NCBI RefSeq assembly: GCF_034670125.1
Contig: NZ_JAXMOC010000008.1
Location: 1-64,000, forward strand
Origin: Maricaulis sp034670125
GTDB lineage: Bacteria; Pseudomonadota; Alphaproteobacteria; Caulobacterales; Maricaulaceae
Length of the DNA stretch: 64,000 bases
Direction: 5' to 3'
Part shown: piece by piece, positions 28,384 through 36,917 of the stretch
Layout of the letters: the number at the start of each line of letters is the position of its first letter
Numbering within the stretch: the stretch's first letter is position 1
The notes under the pieces: model-generated
Seen by the model: the letters and a program-made list of their open reading frames with translations, nothing else
Told to the model about the DNA's origin: nothing
Database searches by the model: none
Made by a program: the position numbers and the translations under genes

Positions 28384-28593
28384 TCAGTCGTCGGCCAAGG
28401 CAAACACGTCTTCCACGGTGACCTTGAAGAATCGTGCCAGCCGCAGCGCGATGACGGTGGACGGGACGAAGCGCCCGACCTCGATCGTGCTGATCGTCTT
28501 GCGCGAGACTTCGATGGCGGCGGCCAGGTCGCTCTGGCTCATCCCGGATTCTGCCCGGAGCACCCGAAGCCGATTGGTCAGCGGCGCACTCAA
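28384..28593 (-). CDS. Small XRE-family regulator (module A)
   Basis: A 69-aa protein that is essentially one Cro/CI helix-turn-helix: NRLRVLRAESGMSQSDLAAAIEVSRKTISTIEVGR, with the recognition helix about residues 29-40, then a short FKVTVEDVFALADD tail. It overlaps the stop of the membrane-protein gene by 4 nt (ATGA), so it is translated with it. The same arrangement and similar sequence recur at 56481-57070. It probably represses its own operon. Confidence 0.88.
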   Translation of the reverse strand: MSAPLTNRLRVLRAESGMSQSDLAAAIEVSRKTISTIEVGRFVPSTVIALRLARFFKVTVEDVFALADD

Positions 28594-29060
28594 ACCGAGT
28601 CCTCCCCCTCGCCCTCATCGCGGCTGAACAGGAAGAAAGACATGGCGAAACAAGCCAGCGAAATCGCAAGGATCAGGTCGAGCAGCACCGCAGCCGATAC
28701 CCGTTCGAGGATCAACCGATCCAGCAGGGTGAGGAGGATCAGGCTCAGAAAAGTGCCGGCAAAGGCAGTCAACCCAGCTCGCTGGAGCGCCGCGCTCATG
28801 AAGCCGTCCGATTTCCATGGATTGACCGCCGGGCCGCCAAATCGCCGCTTGATGATGAAAAAGCTGGGCAGGAAAACGATGACAATCAGCAATCCGCCGA
28901 TCAGTCCGGCATCGTCGAGATAGGTCGACACCGGTGGCACGGTGAGGGCCTGCCCGACGTTCAGCGCGTAGATCAGCGCCGCGAAGGCGGCCGCGTACCC
29001 GGTCATGCCCGCAAGGCGGTCACTCGCTTCGGCGCGATTGCGTGGTGAGAAAAAGGACAT
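28590..29060 (-). CDS. Membrane protein of XRE/membrane module A
   Basis: A 156-aa protein with four predicted membrane spans (about residues 20-36, 51-70, 92-112 and 124-145) and a basic loop after the second (IIKRRFGG). I do not recognise a family with certainty. It is co-transcribed with the downstream XRE regulator. ATG 29060 is chosen for GGAG 7 nt upstream; the longer upstream frame would run through the promoter. Confidence 0.75.
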   Translation of the reverse strand: MSFFSPRNRAEASDRLAGMTGYAAAFAALIYALNVGQALTVPPVSTYLDDAGLIGGLLIVIVFLPSFFIIKRRFGGPAVNPWKSDGFMSAALQRAGLTAFAGTFLSLILLTLLDRLILERVSAAVLLDLILAISLACFAMSFFLFSRDEGEGEDSV

Positions 29061-29089
29061 CTGCGTCTCCGGTTCAGTTCGATACCCCT

Positions 29090-29139
29090 GATGTACATAT
29101 TGAAACCGATAGGTGTCAATGTGAGAAGAATAGGTTTCA
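29090..29139 (-). promoter_or_regulatory. Promoter and candidate operator of module A
   Basis: On the minus strand TTGACA (29119-29114) and TACATC (29095-29090) are 18 bp apart, a good sigma-70 promoter. An inverted repeat TGAAACC (29101-29107) / GGTTTCA (29133-29139) brackets the -35 box, a suitable place for the module's own XRE repressor; that link is inference. Confidence 0.5.
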
Positions 29140-29212
29140 TCATTGACCGGCGGACACGAAAATGGCCCGGCACACGGCCGGGCCATTCGTGATGCTTGCA
29201 GGTAGGCGAAAA

Positions 29213-30178
29213 TCAGCGTCCGGACGCTTCGCCAATCATCTGCAGGTTCGCGTCCGACTGACGCGCGAAATCGGCGATGGCTTCGCTGGCATCCTGGAAG
29301 AAGTCCAGCGTCATGTTCTCATAGGTATCGGTTGGCTGGTGGTAGTGCGGATGGAAGTCGACGCCCAGATAGATGAAGGGGATGCCGGCAGCGTGGAAGG
29401 CTCCACTATCGGTCAGATTGGTCCAGTCACCGCCCGGCTCTGTCGTCGGCTCGTCATAGCCCATCGGCATCGACACACTTGCCCGCGTCGCCACGTCTTC
29501 AACGATCGGTGTCAGATACGGATAGTGATAAGTGCCGACGGCCCACAGGATCCGGTCAGACGACATGGCGACCATGTCCATGTTGAGATTGAAGGTGATG
29601 TTTTCGATCGGGATTGGCGGGTTGGCGACAAAGGCACGGGCCCCCTGCAAACCGCGCTCCTCGGCATCAACGAAGGCAAAGATCACGTCATGTTCGGGCG
29701 GTTCCGCATGAAACATTTCGGCTATGGCCAGAACCGAGGCGACGCCGGACGCATTGTCATCGGCGCCATTCCAGATCTGGTCGCCGCGCATGCCCTCATG
29801 GTCAAAATGCGCCGACACCACCATCGTGCGTTCGCTGTCACCTGTGCCCTCGATCACGGCAAGGATGTTGACCCCGTCGATCTTTTCTCGGGATCGCGGT
29901 GCTTCGAAAGTGAAGCCATGTTCATAGCCGTCGCCTACCGGGCCGACACCCATCGATTCCAGACGGTCGATAATGTAGGCGCGCGCCCGGGCATTGCCGG
30001 CGGTTCCGACCTCCCGGCCTTGCATGTCGTCGGCGGCGAGAACCCGAAGGTCGGTGAGCAATTGCTCCCGGTCCAGTGCCCAGTCAACGCTATCTCCAGC
30101 GCCTCCCGGCTGGCCGGCCACACAGGCGGTCGAGAACAAGCTCACGGAAAGAATGGCAGAGGCCAGAATGGCGCGCAT
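29213..30178 (-). CDS. M28-family metallopeptidase, exported
   Basis: A 321-aa peptidase without a PA insert. Metal and catalytic residues are intact: His in SAHFDHEG (~122), Asp in GADDNASG (~141), Glu in DAEERG (~169), Asp in NMDMV (~200) and His in HPHYHQPTD (~277). The N-terminus (ASAILSVSLFSTAC) is a signal peptide whose S-T-A-C end could be a non-standard lipobox. It is distantly related to the larger M28 lipoprotein at 8602-10284. ATG 30178 is chosen over the upstream frame. Confidence 0.88.
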   Translation of the reverse strand: MRAILASAILSVSLFSTACVAGQPGGAGDSVDWALDREQLLTDLRVLAADDMQGREVGTAGNARARAYIIDRLESMGVGPVGDGYEHGFTFEAPRSREKIDGVNILAVIEGTGDSERTMVVSAHFDHEGMRGDQIWNGADDNASGVASVLAIAEMFHAEPPEHDVIFAFVDAEERGLQGARAFVANPPIPIENITFNLNMDMVAMSSDRILWAVGTYHYPYLTPIVEDVATRASVSMPMGYDEPTTEPGGDWTNLTDSGAFHAAGIPFIYLGVDFHPHYHQPTDTYENMTLDFFQDASEAIADFARQSDANLQMIGEASGR

Positions 30179-30256
30179 GGAATACCCCCGGTTCGAACAG
30201 ACGCCACCGAGATTGCCATGGAGCTGCACAGCACCCCACCAAATTTTCCGTAACAA

Positions 30257-30760
30257 TCAGAACCAGCGACTGGGGCTGGCCGCCGGTTGCGGTTCGTGGT
30301 CCGGCCAGTTCGCCTCCGACTGCTCAAGATAGCCGGGAATGCCCTGCTCCCACCGCTGCTGAATCGACGGCGAGAAATTCATGTAGAGCACACCGTCCAC
30401 TATGCCGTAGGCCAGCGGATCGGTGCGCACCTTGCGGTCATTTGCCAGCGCATAAGCGCAGTGTCCGTCATACGCAGGAGCGTAGCGGCCCGGATTGGAC
30501 AGGAATAGGTCGCGATTGGCTTCGGTCGCAAAATACCAGGTCGCTCCGTTATATTCTGCCGTGATGGTGTCCAGCCCGGCTACAGGCCGGTCACCGGTGT
30601 GGTAACTGACCACGTCAAAACCCCCGACCGGCCGGTCATCGCGATCCAGATACTGGTCGCCTGCTTGGGCGGAACCGGCCAACAGCAGGGTCGCCAGAAG
30701 GAGCTGGCCGAAGCCCAGCCCGCATCTGTTCAGGCATTTGGCAGCGAAGATGGCGGTCAT
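30257..30760 (-). CDS. Secreted YHS-domain protein
   Basis: A 167-aa protein with a signal peptide ending GSAQAGD (cleavage near residue 33). The YHS domain is visible as PVGGFDVVSYHTGDRPVAG... with GATWYFATEANRDLFLSNPGRYAPAYDGHCAYAL, a pattern associated with metal (copper/heavy metal) binding proteins and transporters. Periplasmic location is expected. The metal and partner are not known. Confidence 0.82.
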   Translation of the reverse strand: MTAIFAAKCLNRCGLGFGQLLLATLLLAGSAQAGDQYLDRDDRPVGGFDVVSYHTGDRPVAGLDTITAEYNGATWYFATEANRDLFLSNPGRYAPAYDGHCAYALANDRKVRTDPLAYGIVDGVLYMNFSPSIQQRWEQGIPGYLEQSEANWPDHEPQPAASPSRWF

Positions 30761-30929
30761 GGTCTTTTCCCCGGCAACGGTCACGACTAGCTTGGCGCAG
30801 ATATGGGCTGTCATGGCGCGTCGGGATAGTGCACGAGACGACACAACCGGTCACGCCGTCACCGGTCATTCGTGATCAACCGTGAAGCCGCAACAGCCTG
30901 CCAGTCACACAGTATTTCGAGGATCCGCC

Positions 30930-31163
30930 ATGCCCATGCCCGCCGACGACATCATCGCCCTCATCAAGGCCGGAATTCCGGACGCCGAGATCACCATGAC
31001 CGATCTCGCCGGCGACAATGACCATTGGCAGGCCGTCGTGGTCTCCGAAAGCTTTCGCGGCAAGCTGCGGGTCGCCCAGCACCAGATGGTCTATGCGGCC
31101 CTGGGCGACAAGATGGGCGGCGAGTTGCACGCACTCGCCCTGGAAACGCGGACACCCGGCTGA
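30930..31163 (+). CDS. BolA/IbaG-family protein
   Basis: A 77-aa protein of the BolA family: MTDLAGDNDHWQAVVVSESFRGK and the helix RVAQHQMVYAALGDKMGGELHALAL. The His in the D-H-W loop and the invariant C-terminal His are present. BolA-like proteins form [2Fe-2S]-bridged complexes with CGFS monothiol glutaredoxins, and such a glutaredoxin is encoded two genes downstream. The stop overlaps the aldo/keto reductase ATG (TGATG). Confidence 0.92.
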   Translation: MPMPADDIIALIKAGIPDAEITMTDLAGDNDHWQAVVVSESFRGKLRVAQHQMVYAALGDKMGGELHALALETRTPG

Positions 31164-31990
31164 TGATCGAGGCCGGTGCCTTCTCCCGCCTCGGATTCGG
31201 TGTCACCGGACCGCATGCCGGTCTGGGGACCAGCCGCAGCGCGACCACGCGCCTGATCCATCAAGCGGTCGAGCACGGTGTGACCCTGTTCGACACCGGC
31301 CCGGCCTACGGCCGGGGCGAGGCCGAGCGGCGCCTGGGCACAGCCCTCAAGCAGATCCCCCGCAATGCGGCCTTTGTCGCCACCAAGGCCGGGGTCCACG
31401 CGGGCGGACACCGCGACTTTTCCGCCGGCGCGGTGGAAATGTCATTACGGGAGTCGCTCAAGCGCCTGCAACGCGACCATGTCGACCTTCTGTTGCTGCA
31501 TGGCCCGGCCCCCGGCGAACTCACGGACAAACTGATCCGCCGGCTGCAAGCCTTCACCGAACGCGGCATGATCCGCCATATCGGGGTGTGCGGCCGGGGC
31601 GAGGAGCTGGACCGTGCCATCGAGTTGGGCGTGTTCGACGCCCTCATGGCACCGGTCAATGACAGCTTGAGCAGCACCCAACGCCAGCGCCTGACCCTTG
31701 CCCGGAAAAGCGGCCTGTCGGTCATTGGCATCGAGGCCATGGCAGGCGCTGCCCGCCTGGCGGGCCCGCCCCGGTCGCGCAGCGATCTGTGGTATCTCGC
31801 CCGTCAGCTCAAACGTCGATTGCGCGGCGATCCGCCGGCGGCTGCGACCGCATCGGCAGTGGCCGGGCTCCACTGGGCCCTGTCGCAGCCCTTCGCGGAC
31901 AGCGTCATCTGCCTGACCAGCCGCGCGGCCCACCTGGCGGCCAATGCCGCACTGGTCGCCACTCTTGAAGCCGGCGCGGCGAAGCCTTAG
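31163..31990 (+). CDS. Aldo/keto reductase family protein
   Basis: A 275-aa TIM-barrel oxidoreductase of the AKR superfamily. The active-site Asp and Tyr lie in TLFDTGPAYGRGEAERRLG (about residues 40-58), the Lys in FVATKAG (~73) and the catalytic His region in DLLLLHGPAP (~110). The substrate is unknown. It sits between bolA and grxD with TGATG overlap to bolA and a 32-nt gap to grxD. Confidence 0.85.
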   Translation: MIEAGAFSRLGFGVTGPHAGLGTSRSATTRLIHQAVEHGVTLFDTGPAYGRGEAERRLGTALKQIPRNAAFVATKAGVHAGGHRDFSAGAVEMSLRESLKRLQRDHVDLLLLHGPAPGELTDKLIRRLQAFTERGMIRHIGVCGRGEELDRAIELGVFDALMAPVNDSLSSTQRQRLTLARKSGLSVIGIEAMAGAARLAGPPRSRSDLWYLARQLKRRLRGDPPAAATASAVAGLHWALSQPFADSVICLTSRAAHLAANAALVATLEAGAAKP

Positions 31991-32022
31991 CTATCGATCA
32001 GGATCATTCGAGGAGTTCCGCC

Positions 32023-32355
32023 ATGTCCGCCACCGCCCATGACAGCATCAAGTCGACCATCGACGGCAATGACGTTGTCCTTTTCATGAAGGGCACCCCG
32101 GTCTTTCCGCAATGCGGGTTCTCCTCGGTCGTCGCCCGGGTCCTGGATCATCTCCAGGTCAATTTCGAGAGCGTCAACGTGCTTGAGGATGACGGTGTCC
32201 GTCAGGGCATCAAGGAGTTCTCGAACTGGCCGACCATTCCCCAGCTCTACGTGAAGGGGGAGTTCGTCGGCGGCTGCGACATCATCAAGGAAATGTTCGA
32301 GACCGGCGAGCTTCAGGCCTATTTCAAGGACAAGGGCGTCCTCGCCGACGCGTGA
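32023..32355 (+). CDS. grxD: Monothiol glutaredoxin (Grx4/GrxD type)
   Basis: A 110-aa glutaredoxin with the C-G-F-S active site at about residues 31-34 within FMKGTPVFPQCGFSS, and the glutathione/Fe-S binding WPTIPQLYVKGEFVGGCDI segment. It carries and delivers [2Fe-2S] clusters, usually together with a BolA partner. Confidence 0.95.
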   Translation: MSATAHDSIKSTIDGNDVVLFMKGTPVFPQCGFSSVVARVLDHLQVNFESVNVLEDDGVRQGIKEFSNWPTIPQLYVKGEFVGGCDIIKEMFETGELQAYFKDKGVLADA

Positions 32356-32371
32356 CACCGGTCTCCGGGCG

Positions 32372-32899
32372 TCAGCGCCGCGCGGCCAGGTTGGTACGCG
32401 TCTCGTTCCAGTCCCAGGGCCGCTCTGTGTCGACCGGATTGAGCAGGATCACCTGTCCACCGATCGGCACGCCCAGCTCTTCAAAGCCAAAGCCGAGCTG
32501 TACCCCCCAAGGGGTCGGCGCGGCACAGCGGTCCTCGACCTGGCGGGTCAGCTGCACCGTGTAGATGTCGCCATGGTATTGCTCGACATTCACAAGATAG
32601 TCGGCCCGTGAGGTGCATCCATTGGTGTCGGCATGGACAATCAGGATGTCATCTTCGATCACGCGCCAGTAAATCACCGGCTCGGCATCCGGGTTGACGG
32701 CGGGTGCCTGACGATAGGTGCCCGGAATGCGCATGTCAGAGATATTCACCGTCGGCAATGATGGCATGGCCGGCATCGGTGGCAGGCTCGGCAGGAAACG
32801 GTTTTCCGCCTCCTGCTGCGGGTCACCGCTGGTCGCACATGCACAAAGGGTCAGGGCCAGCCCCACACTGGCCAGGCCGCCTCGCAAAAAACCGATCAT
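32372..32899 (-). CDS. Hypothetical lipoprotein
   Basis: A 175-aa protein with a signal peptide ending ALTLCACATSG; C-A-C offers a lipobox Cys at residue 21. A Pro-rich linker (LPSLPPMPAMPSLP) precedes an apparently compact beta-rich domain with two Cys (NGCTSR, DRCAAP) that could pair. No family is recognised. It converges with grxD. Confidence 0.65.
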   Translation of the reverse strand: MIGFLRGGLASVGLALTLCACATSGDPQQEAENRFLPSLPPMPAMPSLPTVNISDMRIPGTYRQAPAVNPDAEPVIYWRVIEDDILIVHADTNGCTSRADYLVNVEQYHGDIYTVQLTRQVEDRCAAPTPWGVQLGFGFEELGVPIGGQVILLNPVDTERPWDWNETRTNLAARR

Positions 32900-33090
32900 A
32901 ATAGCCCCCCAATAGTCCCCAATCGTGCCCGGCCCCGCTCAAATTTGCCCCACAGGACAGGACAGAACCGGTATCCAAGCAGGGATTGAGGTTTGTTCAA
33001 CCCAAGACTCGTGAAGGGGGAAATTTGGTGCCACCGTGCGTCACACTAGGGCAGGTGCGCCAAATTCGACCTGCCGGCGGGCGGGACACG

Positions 33091-33122
33091 AAAAAGGCCG
33101 CCCCGGTGTCCCGGAGCGGCCT
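33091..33122 (-). terminator. Terminator of rpsD
   Basis: A stem of 7 bp (33095-33101 with 33116-33122) with a GC-rich loop is followed on the minus strand by TTTTT, 24 bp after the rpsD stop. Confidence 0.8.
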
Positions 33123-33145
33123 GTTTCTGGTCGATTTGCGTCCTC

Positions 33146-33763
33146 TTACGAGGAGTAGAATTCGATGACCAGGTTCGGCTCCATCTGCACCGCGTACGGC
33201 ACTTCAGAGAATTCCGGCATGCGCACGAAGGTGGCCTTCATCGCCTTGGCATCGAGATCGATGTATTCCGGCAGGTCACGTTCCGGGCTGTCCAGGGCTT
33301 CCAGGACCAGAGCCATTGAGCGCGAACGCTCGCGGACTTCGATCACATCGCCCGGCTTGCAGCGGTAGGACGGGATGTTGACCTTGATGCCGTTGACCTT
33401 GACGTGGCCGTGATTGACGAACTGGCGCGATGCGAAAACCGTCGGCACGAACTTGCAGCGGTAGACGATGGCGTCGAGGCGGCTCTCGAGGAGACCGATC
33501 AGCAGCTCGGCGGTGTTACCCTTACGGCGGGACGCTTCGTCATAGGTACGACGGAACTGCTTCTCGGTGATGTTGCCGTAATAGCCCTTCAGCTTCTGCT
33601 TCGCCATGAGCTGAAGACCGAAATCGGACATCTTGGTCTTGCGGCGCTGACCGTGCTGGCCGGGGCCATAGGAGCGCGAATTGACCGGGGACTTCGGACG
33701 GCCCCACAGGTTTTCACCCATGCGGCGGTCAATTTTGTATTTCTGCGAATGACGCTTCGACAT
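33146..33763 (-). CDS. rpsD: 30S ribosomal protein S4
   Basis: A 205-aa S4, the primary 16S rRNA binder in 30S assembly. The N-terminal RHSQKYKIDRRMGENLWGRPKSP start and S4 RNA-binding domain (RLDAIVYRCKFVPT, QFVNHGHVKVNG) are complete. It is monocistronic here, the common arrangement in alphaproteobacteria. ATG 33763 is chosen; the further upstream Met has no supporting sequence. Confidence 0.97.
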   Translation of the reverse strand: MSKRHSQKYKIDRRMGENLWGRPKSPVNSRSYGPGQHGQRRKTKMSDFGLQLMAKQKLKGYYGNITEKQFRRTYDEASRRKGNTAELLIGLLESRLDAIVYRCKFVPTVFASRQFVNHGHVKVNGIKVNIPSYRCKPGDVIEVRERSRSMALVLEALDSPERDLPEYIDLDAKAMKATFVRMPEFSEVPYAVQMEPNLVIEFYSS

Positions 33764-33945
33764 GTTCTCTCTTCTCTCGATGCGATCCGGCGACACCCAT
33801 CATTGGGGTCACGATTTAAACGGCGGACGTCACATCACCCGTACCCCGCGCACCCGATGGCGCGCGAGAAGCGGGGTTTCTACCTGTGTGGACAGGAAAG
33901 TCAACCGATCCGGTGCAGGCCGGAGCGGCAATCGGGGCCGATTGT

Positions 33946-34812
33946 CTAGCCGCGACGCAAAACGGTGCCCAGACGGGTCTGGAAACCGTGATTGCCCCAT
34001 TCGCTGGTATACTGAGTGGCCTTCGCCTTGGCTTCACCAACCGGCACGCCCCAGAAGTCGGCGAGGGTGAGTGCGTCATCAAAGCTCAACCCGGTATCAA
34101 CCCAGCTGCAACTGACGCTGGTCGCCGTGGAGGCGATGTCGGCATCGGCAAGGTTGGTCAGGCCTTCAGTGATCTTGCGGCCGATCACGGCCTTGGCTTC
34201 CCCGACATCCGTGCCCCAGACATGAGCAACCTTCAGCGCATCACAATAGCCATAGTCGCTCTGGAAGAAGACCTGCTGCATGCGGTGGGTCTCCCCGCCG
34301 TCGCCATGAGCCGGTGGGGCAGCATTGCCGACCGTGTCGAGGACGTAGGCCATGTTTTCCATGAAGCGCTTGTGACCAAGGCTGGACGCCATGGAGCCAG
34401 CCGTCAGCTTGGCGTCATAGGGCGATGAGCCCCAGAACGCCGCCAGGGCCTCGGCGTGAGCGTATTCCAGCCCCAGGTCTTCCCAACTGCAGCGGACCGA
34501 CGCGGCGGTCGAGGCGATATCACGGTCGAGCAGATGGGTCAGACCCGCCGCGATCTTGCTGCCGATGATGGCCTTTGCCCGGAAAGTATCGGTGTTCCAC
34601 ACCTGCGCCACTTTCATCGCGTCGCAATAGCCGTACTGGCTGCTGAAGTAGAGATCGCGGTGGGCGTCGGTTTCCTGGCTGATGCCACTGCCCGCCGAGA
34701 TCGCAGAAGTGATGGCTGCCAGTTCGGTTACACTCAGTTGTGCCTCGGCCTGGCCGGCCGCACCGGTCATCGCGACGAGCGCAAAGGCACCCAACAAGGT
34801 GGAATTCGACAT
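33946..34812 (-). CDS. Secreted protein with two tandem ~100-aa repeats
   Basis: A 288-aa protein with a clear signal peptide (cleavage after AGQAEA, near residue 24). The mature protein contains two homologous units, about residues 54-160 and 173-280. Each begins YGYCDA(M/L)KVA(Q/H)VW, continues with KA(I)IG-KI--GLT-L-D-DIAST-(A/S)V-CSW, and ends in an aromatic A-(A/D)FWG region; each has two Cys that could form a disulphide. I do not recognise the domain. It diverges from the amidoligase gene. ATG 34812 is preferred for its GGGGGA box. Confidence 0.75.
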   Translation of the reverse strand: MSNSTLLGAFALVAMTGAAGQAEAQLSVTELAAITSAISAGSGISQETDAHRDLYFSSQYGYCDAMKVAQVWNTDTFRAKAIIGSKIAAGLTHLLDRDIASTAASVRCSWEDLGLEYAHAEALAAFWGSSPYDAKLTAGSMASSLGHKRFMENMAYVLDTVGNAAPPAHGDGGETHRMQQVFFQSDYGYCDALKVAHVWGTDVGEAKAVIGRKITEGLTNLADADIASTATSVSCSWVDTGLSFDDALTLADFWGVPVGEAKAKATQYTSEWGNHGFQTRLGTVLRRG

Positions 34813-34973
34813 GTTTGTCCCCCGGGAATTTCTATTGTTTTGACTACCTTGATTGTTATCAGTGCGCAAATGGAATACCGCCCCGATATGTCGATCAGCC
34901 TCCCTCATTTCCCGGAATCAATGAGACACTTGCCAGCGATGCCACCACGGCGTTCCGCGAAACAGAGGTTTTG

Positions 34974-36062
34974 ATGACGGCCGAAAACCAGAACCGGCCC
35001 TGGAAGACGGGTTTCGAGATCGAATTGATGGCGCCGCCGGGCAGGAGCCGCCGGGATCTGGCCGACCGGATCGCGGCCCGCATCGGCGGCACCGTCCGCA
35101 CCGTCTTCTATCCGCAGTCCGAGCCGAGCCTGGTGCCGAACCTGCCGGTGTTCGAAAATCTCGTTCTGGGCTTTGACGTCCTCGATCCGGATGGTCGGCG
35201 GGCGGCGCTTCTGGTCGACGACCTGACCCTGCGCGCTGACCTCGACCGCAACACCCCCGCCCTGCCCGGCTGGCTGCGCGTCCTCAGCGACGACGCCCGG
35301 CTTCTGGACCTGGTGCAGCGTCATTGCGACCCGACCACGCCGCGCGAGACCGTCCTCGCCCCCGTCGCTGCCCTTTATGGCACCGAGCTGGTCCATGCCG
35401 AGGGCGACATCACGAAGGCCGTTGACGGCGCCGAGCGTCCAGTTGCCATGGCAGCACCGCTACCCGGCGAACGCGAGCGACCCTGCGAGATCATCACCCC
35501 GCCCTATAAGACCGATCCGGCCCCTGCCCTCACCGCCCTGCTGGCCGACGCGGCCGAACTGGGCTTCACAGTCCCGGTCGAAGCGGCGGTCCACATCCAT
35601 TTTGATGCCGGACGTCTGACCCCGGCCCGCACGCTGTCGCGCCTGATCCTGGTCCTGCACCGGCATGGTGATTTCCTGCGCCGGCTTGTCGGCACCAATC
35701 CAAACTGCGTGCGACTGGGGTCGATCGCCGACAATCTGGTGGAACTGGCGAAATCAGACGCGTTCCAGGCCGCCAATCCGGATGACGCCCGGGCCATGCT
35801 GGTCACCTGCAAGCCGACCAAATACGCCGATTTCAATTTCCGCAACCTCGCCCATTTGCTACCCGGCAAGACGACCTTTGAGGCCCGGATATTCCCGGGC
35901 TCGATGGATGCCGGCGTGATTGTCGGCCATGCCCAATTGATGGAGTCAATTCTCGTATGGGCGGAGCACGCGGACGCTGTCGAGCTGCCGGAAACCGGTG
36001 ACGACTTGTTGCGAGCCATCGAGCTGGCGTCGCATGCCGCCGCACGCCGCCCGGACGTTTAG
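34974..36062 (+). CDS. Amidoligase-family protein
   Basis: A 362-aa protein matching the putative amidoligase family, relatives of glutamine synthetase and glutamate-cysteine ligases of the COOH-NH2 ligase group. Diagnostic segments are FEIELMAPPG at the N-terminus (metal-binding E-x-E), AVHIHFDAGR (metal-binding His) near residue 205 and TFEARIFPGS (E-x-R) near 305. Such enzymes are predicted to form amide or isopeptide bonds using ATP; substrates are unknown. ATG 34974 or TTG 34971 may start it. Its stop overlaps the convergent trmJ stop by 4 nt. Confidence 0.78.
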   Translation: MTAENQNRPWKTGFEIELMAPPGRSRRDLADRIAARIGGTVRTVFYPQSEPSLVPNLPVFENLVLGFDVLDPDGRRAALLVDDLTLRADLDRNTPALPGWLRVLSDDARLLDLVQRHCDPTTPRETVLAPVAALYGTELVHAEGDITKAVDGAERPVAMAAPLPGERERPCEIITPPYKTDPAPALTALLADAAELGFTVPVEAAVHIHFDAGRLTPARTLSRLILVLHRHGDFLRRLVGTNPNCVRLGSIADNLVELAKSDAFQAANPDDARAMLVTCKPTKYADFNFRNLAHLLPGKTTFEARIFPGSMDAGVIVGHAQLMESILVWAEHADAVELPETGDDLLRAIELASHAAARRPDV

Positions 36063-36808
36063 TCTTCCCGCACCACGCGGGCCGTGCCACGACCCAGCGC
36101 CAGCGCCTTGATGGCGCCACGGAAGGTGCGCACTTCCTGAGTCGTCCAGCGCCCGCGAACAAAGGCGTTGCGGAGATTCTGCACCATCAGAGGCGTCTTC
36201 GCCGGCGGATGGAAAAAGCCCGCACGGTCAAGCTCGGCTTCGAAGTGCTCGAACATCCGCTCGAGGTCCTCGCGCTTGGCGACATCGGAGACCGGTTCAA
36301 ACTCGGCCGGCGCGCCCTCATCAGCGGTCCATTCATAGGCGATCACGGCAACGGCCTGGGCCAGGTTGAGCGAGGAGAAGGAGCGGTCGACCGGCAGGGT
36401 GATGATGACATCGGCGATGTTGACCGCCTCATTGGGCAGGCCGGACTTCTCGCCGCCGAACATCACGGCGACTTTCTCGCCGGCGGCAATGGCCGCCTTC
36501 ATGTCGCTGACCGCCTCGCGCGCCGTCATCACCGGCTTTTCCATCCCGCGCGGCCGGGCGGTGGTGGCGTAGAGCCGTGTGGTATCGTGGATGGCGTCGC
36601 CGAGACGATATTCGACCCGGGCATTGCCCAGCACCGGCGAACCGGCCGACATGGTGATCGCCTTGTCATTGGGCCAGCCATCGCGCGGATCGACAATGAC
36701 CAGCTCGGGAAGACCGAAATTGCCCAAGACGCGCGCCGCCGCGCCAATATTCTCGCCCAGCTGGGGCGTGTGGAGTATGAAAGCGGGCGTTGCTGAGTTT
36801 TGCGGCAT
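36059..36808 (-). CDS. trmJ: tRNA (cytidine/uridine-2'-O-)-methyltransferase TrmJ
   Basis: A 249-aa SPOUT-fold methyltransferase. The N-terminal PQLGENIGAAARVLGNFG, the FGGEKSGLPNE loop and the SLNLAQAVAVIAYE knot motif are those of TrmJ, which methylates the ribose at tRNA position 32. A C-terminal extension of ~80 residues (LERMFEHFEAELDRAGFF) matches the TrmJ dimerisation region. Confidence 0.9.
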   Translation of the reverse strand: MPQNSATPAFILHTPQLGENIGAAARVLGNFGLPELVIVDPRDGWPNDKAITMSAGSPVLGNARVEYRLGDAIHDTTRLYATTARPRGMEKPVMTAREAVSDMKAAIAAGEKVAVMFGGEKSGLPNEAVNIADVIITLPVDRSFSSLNLAQAVAVIAYEWTADEGAPAEFEPVSDVAKREDLERMFEHFEAELDRAGFFHPPAKTPLMVQNLRNAFVRGRWTTQEVRTFRGAIKALALGRGTARVVRED

Positions 36809-36917
36809 GGAACCAGCCCTTCACCTTGGCGCGCACCGGTGCTAGAGAGCGCGCAAATTACGTGTCCGCGCTGTCCTAGCGCGACTTCAGTCCGTCCGAA
36901 AAGAAATGAGAGCACCC

